This document shows positions 55,429 to 64,000 of a DNA stretch of 64,000 nucleotides, in pieces (the stretch's first letter is position 1; every line of letters begins with the position of its first letter). Position numbers and translations under genes: made by a program. This DNA is from Comamonadaceae bacterium (lineage in GTDB: Bacteria > Pseudomonadota > Gammaproteobacteria > Burkholderiales > Burkholderiaceae_C), in the NCBI GenBank assembly GCA_027484105.1, contig JAIXUG010000028.1, positions 186,001-250,000 on the forward strand, written 5' to 3'. The notes beneath the pieces were generated by a model. It did not search any database and had not been told where the DNA came from. It saw only the letters and a list, made by a program, of their open reading frames with translations.

Positions 55429-56859
55429 TCAGGCCTTCAGGGCCACCAAAACCTCGTCGAGCATCTTCTTGGCATCACCAAACAGCATGCGGTTGTTGTC
55501 TTTGTAGAAAAGCGGGTTGTCCACACCGGCATACCCGCTGGCCATGGAGCGCTTCATGACGATGCTGGTGCGGGCCTTCCAGACTTCGAGCACCGGCATA
55601 CCCGCGATCGGGCTGGTCGGGTCGTCCTGGGCCGCAGGGTTCACGATGTCGTTGGCGCCAATGACCATGACCACATCGGTGTCCGGGAAGTCGTCGTTGA
55701 TCTCGTCCATCTCCAGCACGATGTCGTAAGGCACCTTGGCTTCGGCCAAGAGCACGTTCATGTGACCCGGCATGCGGCCCGCCACCGGGTGAATGCCAAA
55801 ACGCACATTGACCCCCTTGTCGCGCAGGGTGCGGGTGATTTCATTGACCGTATGCTGGGCCTGAGCCACCGCCATGCCGTAGCCCGGAACGATGATCACG
55901 CTCTTGGCGTCGCGCAGCAACTCGGCGGTTTCGCTGGCGCTCACAGGCACCACTTCGCCCTGCGGCTCGGCGGCGGCGCCGTCAGCCTTGGGTGCGGTGG
56001 GTGCGCCGCCCCCGAAGCCACCGGCGATCACGCTGATGAAGTTGCGGTTCATCGCATTGCACATGATGTAACTCAGGATGGCGCCCGACGAACCCACCAG
56101 CGCACCGGTCACGATCAGCAAGTCGTTGCCCAGCATGAAACCCGTGGCCGCTGCGGCCCAGCCGGAATAGCTGTTGAGCATGGACACCACCACCGGCATG
56201 TCGGCGCCACCAATGGCCATGACCATGTGGATGCCGAACAGCAAAGCGATGACGGTCATGATGATCAGCGGGGTCATGCCTTCGGCCACGTTGCCTGCGC
56301 GCACGAATTCACCGCCGAACCAAATCACCACCAAAAGACCCAACAGGTTCAACCAGTGGCGAGCGGGCAGCAACAAGGGCTTGCCGCCAATCTTGCCGTT
56401 GAGCTTGCCAAAGGCGATGAGTGAACCGGAGAAAGTGACGGCACCGATCAGGATGCCCAGGTAGATCTCGACTTCGTGGATGACCTTTTCGGCACCGGTG
56501 TACTGGATGGACGTGTCCACATAGCTGGCAAAACCCACCAGGCAGGCGGCCAGGCCGACCAGGCTGTGCATCAACGCAACCAACTCTGGCATCTGGGTCA
56601 TCTTGACCGTTTTGGCCGCGTACAGACCAATTCCCCCACCGATCACCAGCGCTGCAATGATCCAGGGCACACCCGCCGCGGCCACGCGGGGGCCGACGAT
56701 GGTGGCGATCACCGCCAATGCCATGCCGATGACACCGTACAGGTTGCCACGGCGCGAGGTTTCAGGGTTGGACAAGCCCCCCAGGCTGAGGATGAAGAGG
56801 ATGGCGGCCCCGAGGTAGGCGACGGTGGCCAAGCTTGGAGAAATGAGACTTTGAGACAT
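55429..56859 (-). CDS. pntB: NAD(P) transhydrogenase subunit beta
   Basis: A 476-residue inner-membrane subunit. About nine helices form domain II; after residue 300 the soluble NADP-binding domain III has [34 protein letters not shown] and [19 protein letters not shown]. With PntA it couples hydride transfer from NADH to NADP+ with proton flow. It begins 30 bases after pntA with AAGGAAAG upstream. NADPH made here could supply BoxA. Confidence 0.97.
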   Translation of the reverse strand: MSQSLISPSLATVAYLGAAILFILSLGGLSNPETSRRGNLYGVIGMALAVIATIVGPRVAAAGVPWIIAALVIGGGIGLYAAKTVKMTQMPELVALMHSLVGLAACLVGFASYVDTSIQYTGAEKVIHEVEIYLGILIGAVTFSGSLIAFGKLNGKIGGKPLLLPARHWLNLLGLLVVIWFGGEFVRAGNVAEGMTPLIIMTVIALLFGIHMVMAIGGADMPVVVSMLNSYSGWAAAATGFMLGNDLLIVTGALVGSSGAILSYIMCNAMNRNFISVIAGGFGGGAPTAPKADGAAAEPQGEVVPVSASETAELLRDAKSVIIVPGYGMAVAQAQHTVNEITRTLRDKGVNVRFGIHPVAGRMPGHMNVLLAEAKVPYDIVLEMDEINDDFPDTDVVMVIGANDIVNPAAQDDPTSPIAGMPVLEVWKARTSIVMKRSMASGYAGVDNPLFYKDNNRMLFGDAKKMLDEVLVALKA

Positions 56860-56889
56860 GTTGTCTTTCCTTTTTGTTCTTATCTCGGC

Positions 56890-58497
56890 TTACTTGCGGA
56901 ACATGTCAAGCATGCGGCGGGTGACGGCAAAGCCACCGAACATGTTGATGGCGGTCAGCACAATGCCCGCAAAAGCGATCCACTGGATCAAGCCATCAGG
57001 TCGCCCATTGGTGCCCGCCTCCGGCGGCAGGATCTGCACCAGCGCACCAATGACGATGATGCTGGAGATGGCATTGGTCACGCTCATGAGCGGGGTGTGC
57101 AGCGCAGGCGTCACGTTCCACACCACCATGTAGCCGATGAAACAAGCCAGCACGAACACGGTGAAGTGGCCCAGGAAGGCCGCTGGGGCATAAGTGCCAA
57201 TGGCCCAGAAGGCCAGCGCCCCCAGACCGAACACGATGGCCAGCGTTTTGGCGGGCAGTGGGCCGCTGCTGCCGTGGCCATGCGCGCTTTTCTTTTCGGC
57301 GGCGGCCACCGGCTTGGCGGCAGGCTTGGGTGCTGCAGCGGGCAGCGGAGGTGCGGGCCAGGTGATCTCGCCGTTTTTGATGACCGTCAGACCCCGGATC
57401 GCATCGTCTTCCATGTTGACGTTGATCACGCCGTCTTTGGTCTTGCACAACTCTTCCGTCAAGCGGAACAGGTTGGTGCCGTACAGGGTGGAGGACTGGC
57501 GTGCCATGCGCGAAGCCAGGTCGGTGTAACCGACGATGGTCACGCCATGCTTGACCACGGCCTTGCCGGGTTCGGTCAGTTCGCAGTTACCGCCTTGCTC
57601 GGCGGCCATGTCCACGATCACGCTGCCGGGCTTCATGCTTTGCACCATCTCGGCGGTGATCAGGCGCGGGGCAGGTTTGCCAGGGATCAAGGCGGTGGTG
57701 ATGATGATGTCGCACTCTTGCGCTTGCTTGGCGTACATCTCGCGCTGCGCGGCCTGGAAGCCTTCGCTCATGACTTTGGCGTAACCGCCGCCACCCGAGC
57801 CTTCTTCCTCATAGTCCACCTTGACGAACTCGCCACCCAGCGAGACCACTTGGTCGGCCACTTCGGCGCGGGTGTCGTTGGCGCGCACGATGGCGCCCAG
57901 GCTGGCGGCTGCGCCAATGGCGGCCAAACCGGCCACACCGGCGCCGGCAATGAACACCTTGGCGGGGGGCACTTTGCCCGCGGCCGTGATCTGGCCATTG
58001 AAGAAGCGGCCAAAGGCATTGGCGGCTTCCACCACCGCACGGTAACCGCTCACACCGGCCATCGAAGTCAACGCGTCCATTTTCTGGGCGCGGCTCAAGG
58101 TGCGGGGCAGCGCATCGATCGACAGCGCGGTGACCTTTTGGGCCGCGAGCTGCTGCATCAAATCGGGGTTTTGGGCGGGCCACAAGAAACCGATCAGCGT
58201 CTGGCCTTCGTGCATCAGGGCCACTTCGTCGGCCGTGGGGGCACGCACCTTGAAGACGATGTCGCTGCCACTCCACAAAGCAGCGGCGCTCGGTGCAATG
58301 GTGGCGCCGGCTTGCACATAGGCGTCGTCCGACAGGTCGGCCAGATCGCCCGCGCCACGCTCGACCAGCACGGCAAAGCCGAGTTTGACCAGTTTGGTCA
58401 CCACATCGGGCACGGTGGCCACGCGCTTTTCACCGGGAAATACTTCCCGTGGCACGCCAATGCATTGGGCCTTGGGCGTGGTTTCGCCTGTTTGCAT
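56890..58497 (-). CDS. pntA: NAD(P) transhydrogenase subunit alpha
   Basis: A 535-residue single-chain alpha subunit. The NAD-binding domain I covers about residues 1-380 ([54 protein letters not shown]). An Ala/Pro/Lys-rich linker of about 45 residues leads to a three- or four-helix membrane part. ATG at 58497 ([11 protein letters not shown]) is preferred because GAGG lies 9 bases before it; the upstream ATG at 58515 has no such site. Confidence 0.95.
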   Translation of the reverse strand: MQTGETTPKAQCIGVPREVFPGEKRVATVPDVVTKLVKLGFAVLVERGAGDLADLSDDAYVQAGATIAPSAAALWSGSDIVFKVRAPTADEVALMHEGQTLIGFLWPAQNPDLMQQLAAQKVTALSIDALPRTLSRAQKMDALTSMAGVSGYRAVVEAANAFGRFFNGQITAAGKVPPAKVFIAGAGVAGLAAIGAAASLGAIVRANDTRAEVADQVVSLGGEFVKVDYEEEGSGGGGYAKVMSEGFQAAQREMYAKQAQECDIIITTALIPGKPAPRLITAEMVQSMKPGSVIVDMAAEQGGNCELTEPGKAVVKHGVTIVGYTDLASRMARQSSTLYGTNLFRLTEELCKTKDGVINVNMEDDAIRGLTVIKNGEITWPAPPLPAAAPKPAAKPVAAAEKKSAHGHGSSGPLPAKTLAIVFGLGALAFWAIGTYAPAAFLGHFTVFVLACFIGYMVVWNVTPALHTPLMSVTNAISSIIVIGALVQILPPEAGTNGRPDGLIQWIAFAGIVLTAINMFGGFAVTRRMLDMFRK

Positions 58498-58705
58498 GTC
58501 TGTATCCTCGCTCATCCAGAAAAAATGGGTTTGACATCAGCTTAACCGAAGTCTGCGTTCCCCCTTCCCCATCAAGATCTTCCGATAGATGGGATGGGAC
58601 AGGAAAATTCAGGGGTCACCGATACCCTTGAATGAGCTATTTTGTACCCGTCACCCCACATCTTGTTCTGCCCTCTTGCGTCACAAGCCCCTGATAATGA
58701 CGGCC

Positions 58706-59200
58706 ATGGACACACGCTGGAAACCCAATGTCACGGTGGCCGCCATCATCGAAAAAGACGGCCGCTACCTGTTGATTGAAGAACACACCCAAGAAGGTCT
58801 GAAGCTCAACAACCCCGCAGGTCACCTTGACCCCGGAGAATCGCCCGCACAAGGCTGTGCGCGTGAAACCCTCGAAGAAACCGCCCGCCCCTTCACACCC
58901 AAAGAGTTGGTGGGCATTTACTTGTCTCGCTTTCAAAGGCCTCAAACCGGTGAAGACATCACCTATGTGCGCATGGCCTTTTGCGGTGACATCGGTGATG
59001 TGCAACCAGGTCTGAGTCTGGACGAAGGCATTGTGCGCACGGTCTGGATGACGCCTCAAGAGGTCCGCGACAGCGCTCACCGCCACCGCAGCCCCTTGGT
59101 CTTGCGCTGCGTCGAAGACCATTTGGCAGGCCAGCGCTTTCCACTGGGGGTGATCCACACCGATGCGGCTGTCGCCGAGTTGCCGCCTTTGCAGCCATGA
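58706..59200 (+). CDS. Nudix hydrolase (NudJ-like)
   Basis: About 164 residues with a complete Nudix box GHLDPGESPAQGCARETLEE (the pattern Gx5Ex7REUxEE) that binds magnesium and cleaves nucleoside diphosphate derivatives. The start MDTRWKPNVTVAAIIEKDGR matches NudJ-type phosphatases, which are found beside mnmA in E. coli; here mnmA is 1.6 kb away. ATG at 58697 is an alternative. A GATAAT sits 7 bases before the chosen ATG. It overlaps the next gene by 4 bases (ATGA). Confidence 0.9.
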   Translation: MDTRWKPNVTVAAIIEKDGRYLLIEEHTQEGLKLNNPAGHLDPGESPAQGCARETLEETARPFTPKELVGIYLSRFQRPQTGEDITYVRMAFCGDIGDVQPGLSLDEGIVRTVWMTPQEVRDSAHRHRSPLVLRCVEDHLAGQRFPLGVIHTDAAVAELPPLQP

Positions 59201-59955
59201 TCGGGGCGTGGCCTTCCGAAGCCCTGTGGCTGCTCACTGGTGGTGCAGCGTTTGCTGCAGGCGTCCTGAACGCGATTGCCGGGGGCGGTAGCTTCCTGAC
59301 ATTTCCTGCCTTGGTCTTTGCAGGCGTTCCCCCGCTGGCTGCCAACGCCACCAGCGCCATGGCCGTGAGCCCCGGTTACTTGGGCAGCACCTGGGGGTTC
59401 CGAGAAGAACTCAAGGCCTTGCCCAAAAGCCTGCTTCGACAAGAGGTGAGCATCGCCGCATTGGGCGGCTTGATCGGTGCCGGCTTGTTGCTGGTGACGC
59501 CTGCCAAAGTCTTTTCAGGTCTGGTGCCATGGCTTTTGCTGGTGGCAACTGCGCTGTTTGCGGCAGGTCCCTGGCTCGCCAAGGGCAATTCTGGCCAAGG
59601 CCAGCCCGCTTGGCGCCTGCCCGGGTTGATGCTGGTGGCGGTTTACGGCGGCTATTTCAATGGGGGACTGGGCATTTTGCTGATGGCGCTGTACACCCTG
59701 ACCGGTGAATCCAGGCTCAACACGGTCAATGCGCTCAAGAACCTCAATTCTTTTGTGCTGTCTTTGCTCTCGGTGCTGGCCTTTGCGCTGGCAGGGGCCA
59801 TTGTTTGGCCTCAAGCGATCTGGATGATGGTTTTGGCCACCGCAGGGGGCTGGGTGGGTGCGCGCTTGGCCAAGCGCCTGCCTGTGCGCTGGGTGCGTTG
59901 GCTGGTCATCGCCACGGGCTTGGTGATGAGTGCGGTTTTCTTCAGCCGAACTTGA
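59197..59955 (+). CDS. TSUP/TauE-family membrane permease
   Basis: A 252-residue membrane protein with seven or eight hydrophobic segments. The first repeat has GVLNAIAGGGSFLTFPALVF and the second YGGYFNGGLGILLMALYTLTG, the two-fold glycine-rich pattern of TSUP (sulfite exporter TauE/SafE) proteins. Families move sulfite, sulfoacetate or related organosulfur acids, and many members are uncharacterised. It is coupled to the Nudix gene by a 4-base overlap; no functional link is known. Confidence 0.9.
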   Translation: MIGAWPSEALWLLTGGAAFAAGVLNAIAGGGSFLTFPALVFAGVPPLAANATSAMAVSPGYLGSTWGFREELKALPKSLLRQEVSIAALGGLIGAGLLLVTPAKVFSGLVPWLLLVATALFAAGPWLAKGNSGQGQPAWRLPGLMLVAVYGGYFNGGLGILLMALYTLTGESRLNTVNALKNLNSFVLSLLSVLAFALAGAIVWPQAIWMMVLATAGGWVGARLAKRLPVRWVRWLVIATGLVMSAVFFSRT

Positions 59956-59993
59956 AACACACCTGACGAGGTTCGAGGGGCCAAAGCAGACAC

Positions 59994-60734
59994 TCAGTCT
60001 GCTGGAACCCGTTGACCCGCTGCCACTGCGTCCAATCGCTCTTTTTCTGCCAGCACCTTGGCCACGTAGCCACCGTCTTCGGTCAAGGCATAGCCTCCCA
60101 GGTAAAACTTGAGCCCGTCCTCGAGCGATCCCCCGCGCATCTTGATCGCATCAGACAACACCGCCACCCCCACACGCAAATTGGTGAGGGGATCAAAAGC
60201 GGCCAGACGACCGCCGTAAGCCTCGTAGCGTTGGGCATGCACCCCCGTCATGACCTGCATCAATCCCTGAGCACCGGCATGACTTTGCACATAAGGGTGG
60301 AAACTGGACTCGGTGGCGATGACCGCCAAAATCAGATGCGCAGGCACTTTCGAAGACTTGGCCAACACATGGGCCTCGGCCACCAAAGCCGCCAGGGGCT
60401 CTGGGGCCACCCGGTACTTGCGGGCCAACCAATTCGCGACCAGTGCCTGCGGGGGAGGCAAGTCGTTCAAATGCACGGCCGTGGCACGTTCGGCTGTATT
60501 TTCAGGCCACCAGGCCATCAGGACATTGCGCTCCCGCAACCACGCAGCCAAATGCTGTTCCGAGGGCAACAACCACTGGGGCTGCAACCACAACAAGAAA
60601 ACCAACACGGCCACCAGCAAGCCCACCACGGCCAGTCCCCGGTGAATGAGGAGAACAAGCTTCGCCACCACGCCGCGACAGCGGGCGCGCCAAGCGGGTT
60701 CTTGGACCTCGGTGTTCAGCATGGTGATCAACAT
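59994..60734 (-). CDS. Lytic transglycosylase, SLT domain, membrane-anchored
   Basis: About 246 residues. One N-terminal membrane helix (GLAVVGLLVAVLVFLLWL) is followed after 90 residues by an SLT domain with the catalytic glutamate in AVIATESSFHPYVQSH, then AGAQGLMQVM and GVAVLSDAIKMRGGS. It cleaves peptidoglycan glycan chains in the periplasm. Two ATGs, at 60734 and 60722, are possible; neither has a clear ribosome site. The open frame extends far upstream antisense to mnmA, which I do not accept as coding. Confidence 0.9.
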   Translation of the reverse strand: MLITMLNTEVQEPAWRARCRGVVAKLVLLIHRGLAVVGLLVAVLVFLLWLQPQWLLPSEQHLAAWLRERNVLMAWWPENTAERATAVHLNDLPPPQALVANWLARKYRVAPEPLAALVAEAHVLAKSSKVPAHLILAVIATESSFHPYVQSHAGAQGLMQVMTGVHAQRYEAYGGRLAAFDPLTNLRVGVAVLSDAIKMRGGSLEDGLKFYLGGYALTEDGGYVAKVLAEKERLDAVAAGQRVPAD

Positions 60735-60745
60735 TGAAAAACAGC

Positions 60746-60813
60746 CATTATCCCGTGGATGCGCAGCACAGGTGCGCTTCGCATCCGCTGCACCCGCAGG
60801 GCATCGGATAATG
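60746..60813. promoter_or_regulatory. Divergent -10-like pair between the transglycosylase and mnmA
   Basis: CATTATCC (60746-60753) and GGATAATG (60806-60813) are exact inverted copies. Each puts a GATAAT hexamer toward its own gene, 6 bases before the mnmA ATG and about 12 before the transglycosylase ATG at 60734. Neither has a good -35. They may be -10 elements with very short or no leaders. Confidence 0.35.
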
Positions 60814-60818
60814 CGCCC

Positions 60819-61964
60819 ATGTCCAAATTCAAGCGTGTGGTCGTCGGCCTGTCCGGCGGCGTCGATTCGGCTGTGACCGCCCACCTGCTCAAGCAGCAAG
60901 GCCATGAGGTCATTGGCATCTTCATGAAAAACTGGGAAGACGACGATGACAGCGAATACTGCTCGTCCAACATCGACTTTGTGGATGCCGCCGCCGTGGC
61001 CGATGTGCTGGGCATTGAGATCGAGCATGTCAACTTTGCAGCCGATTACAAAGACCGGGTGTTTTCGGAATTTGTGCGCGAGTACCAAGCCGGTCGCACG
61101 CCCAACCCGGATATCTTGTGCAATGCCGAAATCAAGTTCAAGTCTTTTTTGGACCACGCCATGCGCGTGGGGGCCGAAAAAATCGCCACCGGCCACTATG
61201 CCCGTGTGCGGCAAAACACAGTCAGCGGTCTGTTCGAGTTGCTCAAAGGCCTGGACCCCAGCAAAGACCAAAGCTATTTTTTGCACCGCCTGAACCAGGC
61301 GCAGTTGTCCAAAACCCTCTTCCCAGTGGGCGAACTGCACAAGACCGAGGTGCGCCGCATCGCCGAAGAAATCGGTCTGCCCAACGCCAAAAAGAAAGAC
61401 TCCACCGGCATCTGCTTCATCGGCGAGCGGCCGTTTCGCGAGTTTTTAAACCGCTACATCTCCAAAGAACCCGGCCCCATCAAGGACCCGACGGGCCGCA
61501 CCATTGGAAAGCATGTGGGGCTGAGCTTTTACACCCTGGGCCAGCGACAGGGCTTGGGCATTGGGGGCATCAAGGCCAAAGGGGCTCAACGCGGGGGCGG
61601 CGAACACATCCCCTGGTTTGTGGCCCGCAAGGACCTCCCGAACAACACCTTATGGGTGGTGCAGGGCCACGACCACCCCTGGTTGCTGTCACCCCAGCTG
61701 CAAGCCACGGATGTGAGCTGGTGCGCGGGCCAGGCCCCTGCGGCTGGAGCCTACGCCGCCAAGACGCGCTACCGGCAAACGGATGCGCCTTGCAGCCTGC
61801 AAGCGCTCGGCACAGCCGATGGGTCATCGGGCTTTGAGCTTTCGTTCAGCGATCCCCAATGGGCGGTCACGCCAGGCCAAAGCGCCGTGATCTACGACGG
61901 CGAGGTGTGCCTGGGCGGCGGCGTGATCCACTCGGCCAGCGCCTGCCCCAACCCAGCGACCTGA
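60819..61964 (+). CDS. mnmA: tRNA-specific 2-thiouridylase MnmA
   Basis: A 381-residue enzyme that makes 2-thiouridine at position 34 of Lys, Glu and Gln tRNAs. The PP-loop is [18 protein letters not shown]; catalytic cysteines are in [14 protein letters not shown] and [16 protein letters not shown] at 60819 ([14 protein letters not shown]) is the normal start, with no ribosome site but a GATAAT 6 bases upstream. It converges on tcuB with a single base between the stops. Confidence 0.97.
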   Translation: MSKFKRVVVGLSGGVDSAVTAHLLKQQGHEVIGIFMKNWEDDDDSEYCSSNIDFVDAAAVADVLGIEIEHVNFAADYKDRVFSEFVREYQAGRTPNPDILCNAEIKFKSFLDHAMRVGAEKIATGHYARVRQNTVSGLFELLKGLDPSKDQSYFLHRLNQAQLSKTLFPVGELHKTEVRRIAEEIGLPNAKKKDSTGICFIGERPFREFLNRYISKEPGPIKDPTGRTIGKHVGLSFYTLGQRQGLGIGGIKAKGAQRGGGEHIPWFVARKDLPNNTLWVVQGHDHPWLLSPQLQATDVSWCAGQAPAAGAYAAKTRYRQTDAPCSLQALGTADGSSGFELSFSDPQWAVTPGQSAVIYDGEVCLGGGVIHSASACPNPAT

Positions 61965-61965
61965 C

Positions 61966-63132
61966 TTATTCCCCGCCCAAGCCCAGACGGTTGGGTTGGC
62001 GCTTTTCAATGGCAAAGCGCAGCAAGGCCGCAGTCCGGAAAATGCCGTGCGCAAACTTGCCATAAGGCAATGTGAGGAACAAAGCCATCACCGAGCCCAG
62101 GTGCACCGCCAACATCAAAGGCATGGCCGCCGTTTGGCCCAGCAGCCAGAGCAGCAAACCCGTCACGCTGACCAAGAACAACAGGGCGATGAAACCCCGG
62201 TCCATGGGCCTTTGCGCCGCGTCGCCATGGTCCGGATGACGGCGCAGGTTCAAGCGCCACAAACCGACCGTACCCACCGTCAGGCTCACCCCGCCAATGA
62301 CGCCGAGCAACTTAGGCAAGGTCGTCAGGTCATAGGGTGCGGGCCAATCCAACACATAGTGGTACAGCGTGGCCACGCTGGTGGCGGCAAAGCACAGCAT
62401 GAAACCGTAAAAGGTCAGGTGGTGGTAGCGCCTGCGGGCATGTGTCCAGGCGTCGTCTTCGTTGTGGCAACCCTCGCCGTGGCCGCCGTCCAGGTATTTC
62501 AGGCGCAGCGCATCATGCGCCGCTTCTGCGGCAGCTGGAGAGGTCAAACCGGCCCCGCTGGTGGCAGGTGTCACCTCACGCCAAAAGCGCATCACGCCGA
62601 GTGCCAGGGCCAACACCGCAAACAAAAAGATGGGCGCAAACAGGCTCACCATCAGGTTGTGAGGGAATACCGCATAGAACCCACCGGCCACGGGCGCCCC
62701 CCACAGCGTGCCTTGACGCAGCATCGCCAGTGCCAAAAACAAGGCCAACCCCACAGCCAACGCCACCGACAGGGTCAAGCCATTGCGCTGGTACAGACTC
62801 CCCAAGGCCGGGGGCCAGGCGTAATCGGCATAAGTCTGACCACGCACCTGGGCCATGGCCTTGGGCACGTTGATGGCGAAGTCGTGGGATGGTGCGTACT
62901 GGCAAGCGTGCAAACACGCACCGCAGTTGTGGCACAGGTTCGCCATGTAATGGATGTCCGCCTTGCCAAACTCCAGGCGGCGCGTCATGGCCGGGAACAC
63001 GGCACAAAAACCTTCGCAGTAGCGGCAGCCATTGCAAATGTGCATTTGGCGGGCCACTTCGGCTTCGGGCGCGGTCAACTCGCCCAGCGCCAAGGCGCGG
63101 GCGTCACGCGTCAGGGCTTCAAGCGTTTGCAT
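61966..63132 (-). CDS. tcuB: Tricarballylate/citrate utilisation protein TcuB
   Basis: A 388-residue iron-sulfur membrane protein that passes electrons from the TcuA flavin to the quinone pool. Two ferredoxin motifs near the N terminus read [15 protein letters not shown] and [15 protein letters not shown]. About six helices follow (for example [19 protein letters not shown]) with several histidines that could bind haem ([14 protein letters not shown]). ATG at 63132 overlaps the tcuA end by 14 bases. tcuC, the transporter, is not in the window. Confidence 0.92.
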   Translation of the reverse strand: MQTLEALTRDARALALGELTAPEAEVARQMHICNGCRYCEGFCAVFPAMTRRLEFGKADIHYMANLCHNCGACLHACQYAPSHDFAINVPKAMAQVRGQTYADYAWPPALGSLYQRNGLTLSVALAVGLALFLALAMLRQGTLWGAPVAGGFYAVFPHNLMVSLFAPIFLFAVLALALGVMRFWREVTPATSGAGLTSPAAAEAAHDALRLKYLDGGHGEGCHNEDDAWTHARRRYHHLTFYGFMLCFAATSVATLYHYVLDWPAPYDLTTLPKLLGVIGGVSLTVGTVGLWRLNLRRHPDHGDAAQRPMDRGFIALLFLVSVTGLLLWLLGQTAAMPLMLAVHLGSVMALFLTLPYGKFAHGIFRTAALLRFAIEKRQPNRLGLGGE

Positions 63133-64000
63133 GCGTTGCTCCTTCCTTCTGGGCCATGACCGCTTTGGCCGCTTGTTCGCCCGCGATGCGGCCAAAGGCC
63201 GTGCCAATCGTCATGCCCACCCCGGCCGTGTAGCCCTTGCCCAGCACGTTGCCCGCCATCATTTCGCCCGCCACAAACAGGTTGGGGCTGGGCTGGTCCT
63301 TGAATCGCACAGCGGTGGTCTCATCGGTTTTCAATCCCAAATAGGTGAAGGTCACGCCGGGCCTGACGGCATAGGCGTAATAAGGGGCGGTGTCCAGCGG
63401 CCTGGCCCAATGGGTTTTGGCGGGCGTGACCCCTTCGGTGTGGCAGTCGTCCAGCGCGGTGTGGTCAAACGTCCCCTCACGGCAAGCGGCGTTGTAATCG
63501 TTCAGGGTTTGCATGAAAGTCGCTTCATCCAAGCCCAACTTGTGGGCCAACTCGGGCAGGCTGTCCGCCTTGGTGCCTTCAAACACCGGCGGCATGAAAC
63601 GGCCAATGGCTTTGGCATCGATGATGGAATAGGCCACCTGCCCCGGTTGTTGCGCCACCAAACGGCCCCAAATGGCATAGCGCTTGGGCCAGAAGTCTTC
63701 ACCCTCGTCGTAAAAACGGCGCCCCTCGCGGTTGACCACCACGCCCAAGGACACACAATCGATGCGGGTGCAAATACCGCCGTCGTACAAAGGCGCTCGC
63801 GCATCGATGGCCACCATGTGCGCCTGCGTGGGGTCGCCAATGCGGTCAGCGCCCTGGTCCAGCATGTGTTTGAGCAAGACCCCCTGGTTGAAGCGCGTGC
63901 CCCGAATCAAGAATTGATCGGCCGGGTACTCGCCGCGCTCGTTTTGGCCCCAGGCCTCGCGCAGCCATTCGCGGTTGGATTCAAACCCCCCCGCAGCCAT
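63119..64000 (-). CDS. tcuA: FAD-dependent tricarballylate dehydrogenase TcuA, 5' part missing
   Basis: The last 293 residues of a fumarate-reductase-like flavoprotein; the N-terminal part lies beyond the window. Seen are [17 protein letters not shown], the arginine-containing [20 protein letters not shown], and the FAD motif [19 protein letters not shown]. The methionine at the very edge is internal to the protein. Family members oxidise tricarballylate to cis-aconitate. It is translationally linked to tcuB. Confidence 0.93.
   Translation of the reverse strand: MAAGGFESNREWLREAWGQNERGEYPADQFLIRGTRFNQGVLLKHMLDQGADRIGDPTQAHMVAIDARAPLYDGGICTRIDCVSLGVVVNREGRRFYDEGEDFWPKRYAIWGRLVAQQPGQVAYSIIDAKAIGRFMPPVFEGTKADSLPELAHKLGLDEATFMQTLNDYNAACREGTFDHTALDDCHTEGVTPAKTHWARPLDTAPYYAYAVRPGVTFTYLGLKTDETTAVRFKDQPSPNLFVAGEMMAGNVLGKGYTAGVGMTIGTAFGRIAGEQAAKAVMAQKEGATHANA

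Noticed and set aside
56476-58545. 689-codon open frame on the plus strand opposite pntB and pntA
   Set aside because: No domain is recognisable, and it crosses the junction of two well-defined genes on the other strand.
60735-61340. N-terminal extension of the lytic transglycosylase running antisense to mnmA
   Set aside because: The extra 200 residues have no family match and overlap the PP-loop domain of mnmA. The signal-anchor helix starts naturally after ATG at 60734 or 60722.

Overview
The window is compact, fairly GC-rich chromosomal DNA from a betaproteobacterium of the Burkholderiales, most likely the Comamonadaceae. This rests on gene content and neighbourhoods (a complete aerobic benzoyl-CoA 'box' pathway, DUF3460-scpA-panB-panC, bamE divergent from fur, hpf-ptsN-hprK, the ATP-grasp type of gshA, pntAB, mnmA next to tcuAB). 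No species can be named from the sequence. I saw no rRNA, tRNA, insertion sequence, prophage or CRISPR array.

Left part (1-23.5 kb), catabolic island. Two enoyl-CoA hydratase-family genes are divergently arranged at the edge. A minus-strand block follows: a TRAP transporter operon (dctP, dctQ, dctM), a coupled amidase and a 57-residue membrane protein, ending in fdhD. Upstream on the same strand are fdsA and fdsB (formate dehydrogenase), then boxA, boxB, boxC and the regulator boxR. Diverging to the right are boxD and benzoate-CoA ligase. Together these encode benzoate -> benzoyl-CoA -> 2,3-epoxide -> 3,4-dehydroadipyl-CoA semialdehyde plus formate -> 3,4-dehydroadipyl-CoA. The formate dehydrogenase genes start 6 bases after boxA, so the formate released by BoxC can be oxidised by an enzyme encoded in the same operon. 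TGCA-N6-TGCA sites bracket the boxC promoter and overlap the boxD promoter, fitting control by BoxR. The only stretch over 300 bases without a gene (12,956-13,427, between boxB and boxA) holds three long hairpins with unlike stems and one shared loop; I do not recognise this element. A hybrid sensor kinase with a periplasmic CxxCH domain faces the ligase gene.

Middle part (23.5-50 kb), housekeeping. Mrp/ApbC, a patatin-like lipase, metG and a SulP transporter are followed by DUF3460-scpA-panB-panC on the plus strand. A nearly unbroken minus-strand run then leads from bamE through dapB, exbB, exbD, leuS, lptE, holA, proA, gshA, kup, yqiA, an RNase II-family gene, mtgA and ruvC. fur diverges from bamE.

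Right part (49-64 kb). hprK, ptsN and hpf (minus strand), a second patatin-like paralogue, corA with a structured leader, fadD, pntAB with a clear terminator, a Nudix gene coupled to a TSUP permease, a lytic transglycosylase divergent from mnmA, and tcuB with the 3' part of tcuA cut by the window end. Very short gaps and 1-4 base overlaps are the rule, so most genes are probably co-transcribed.
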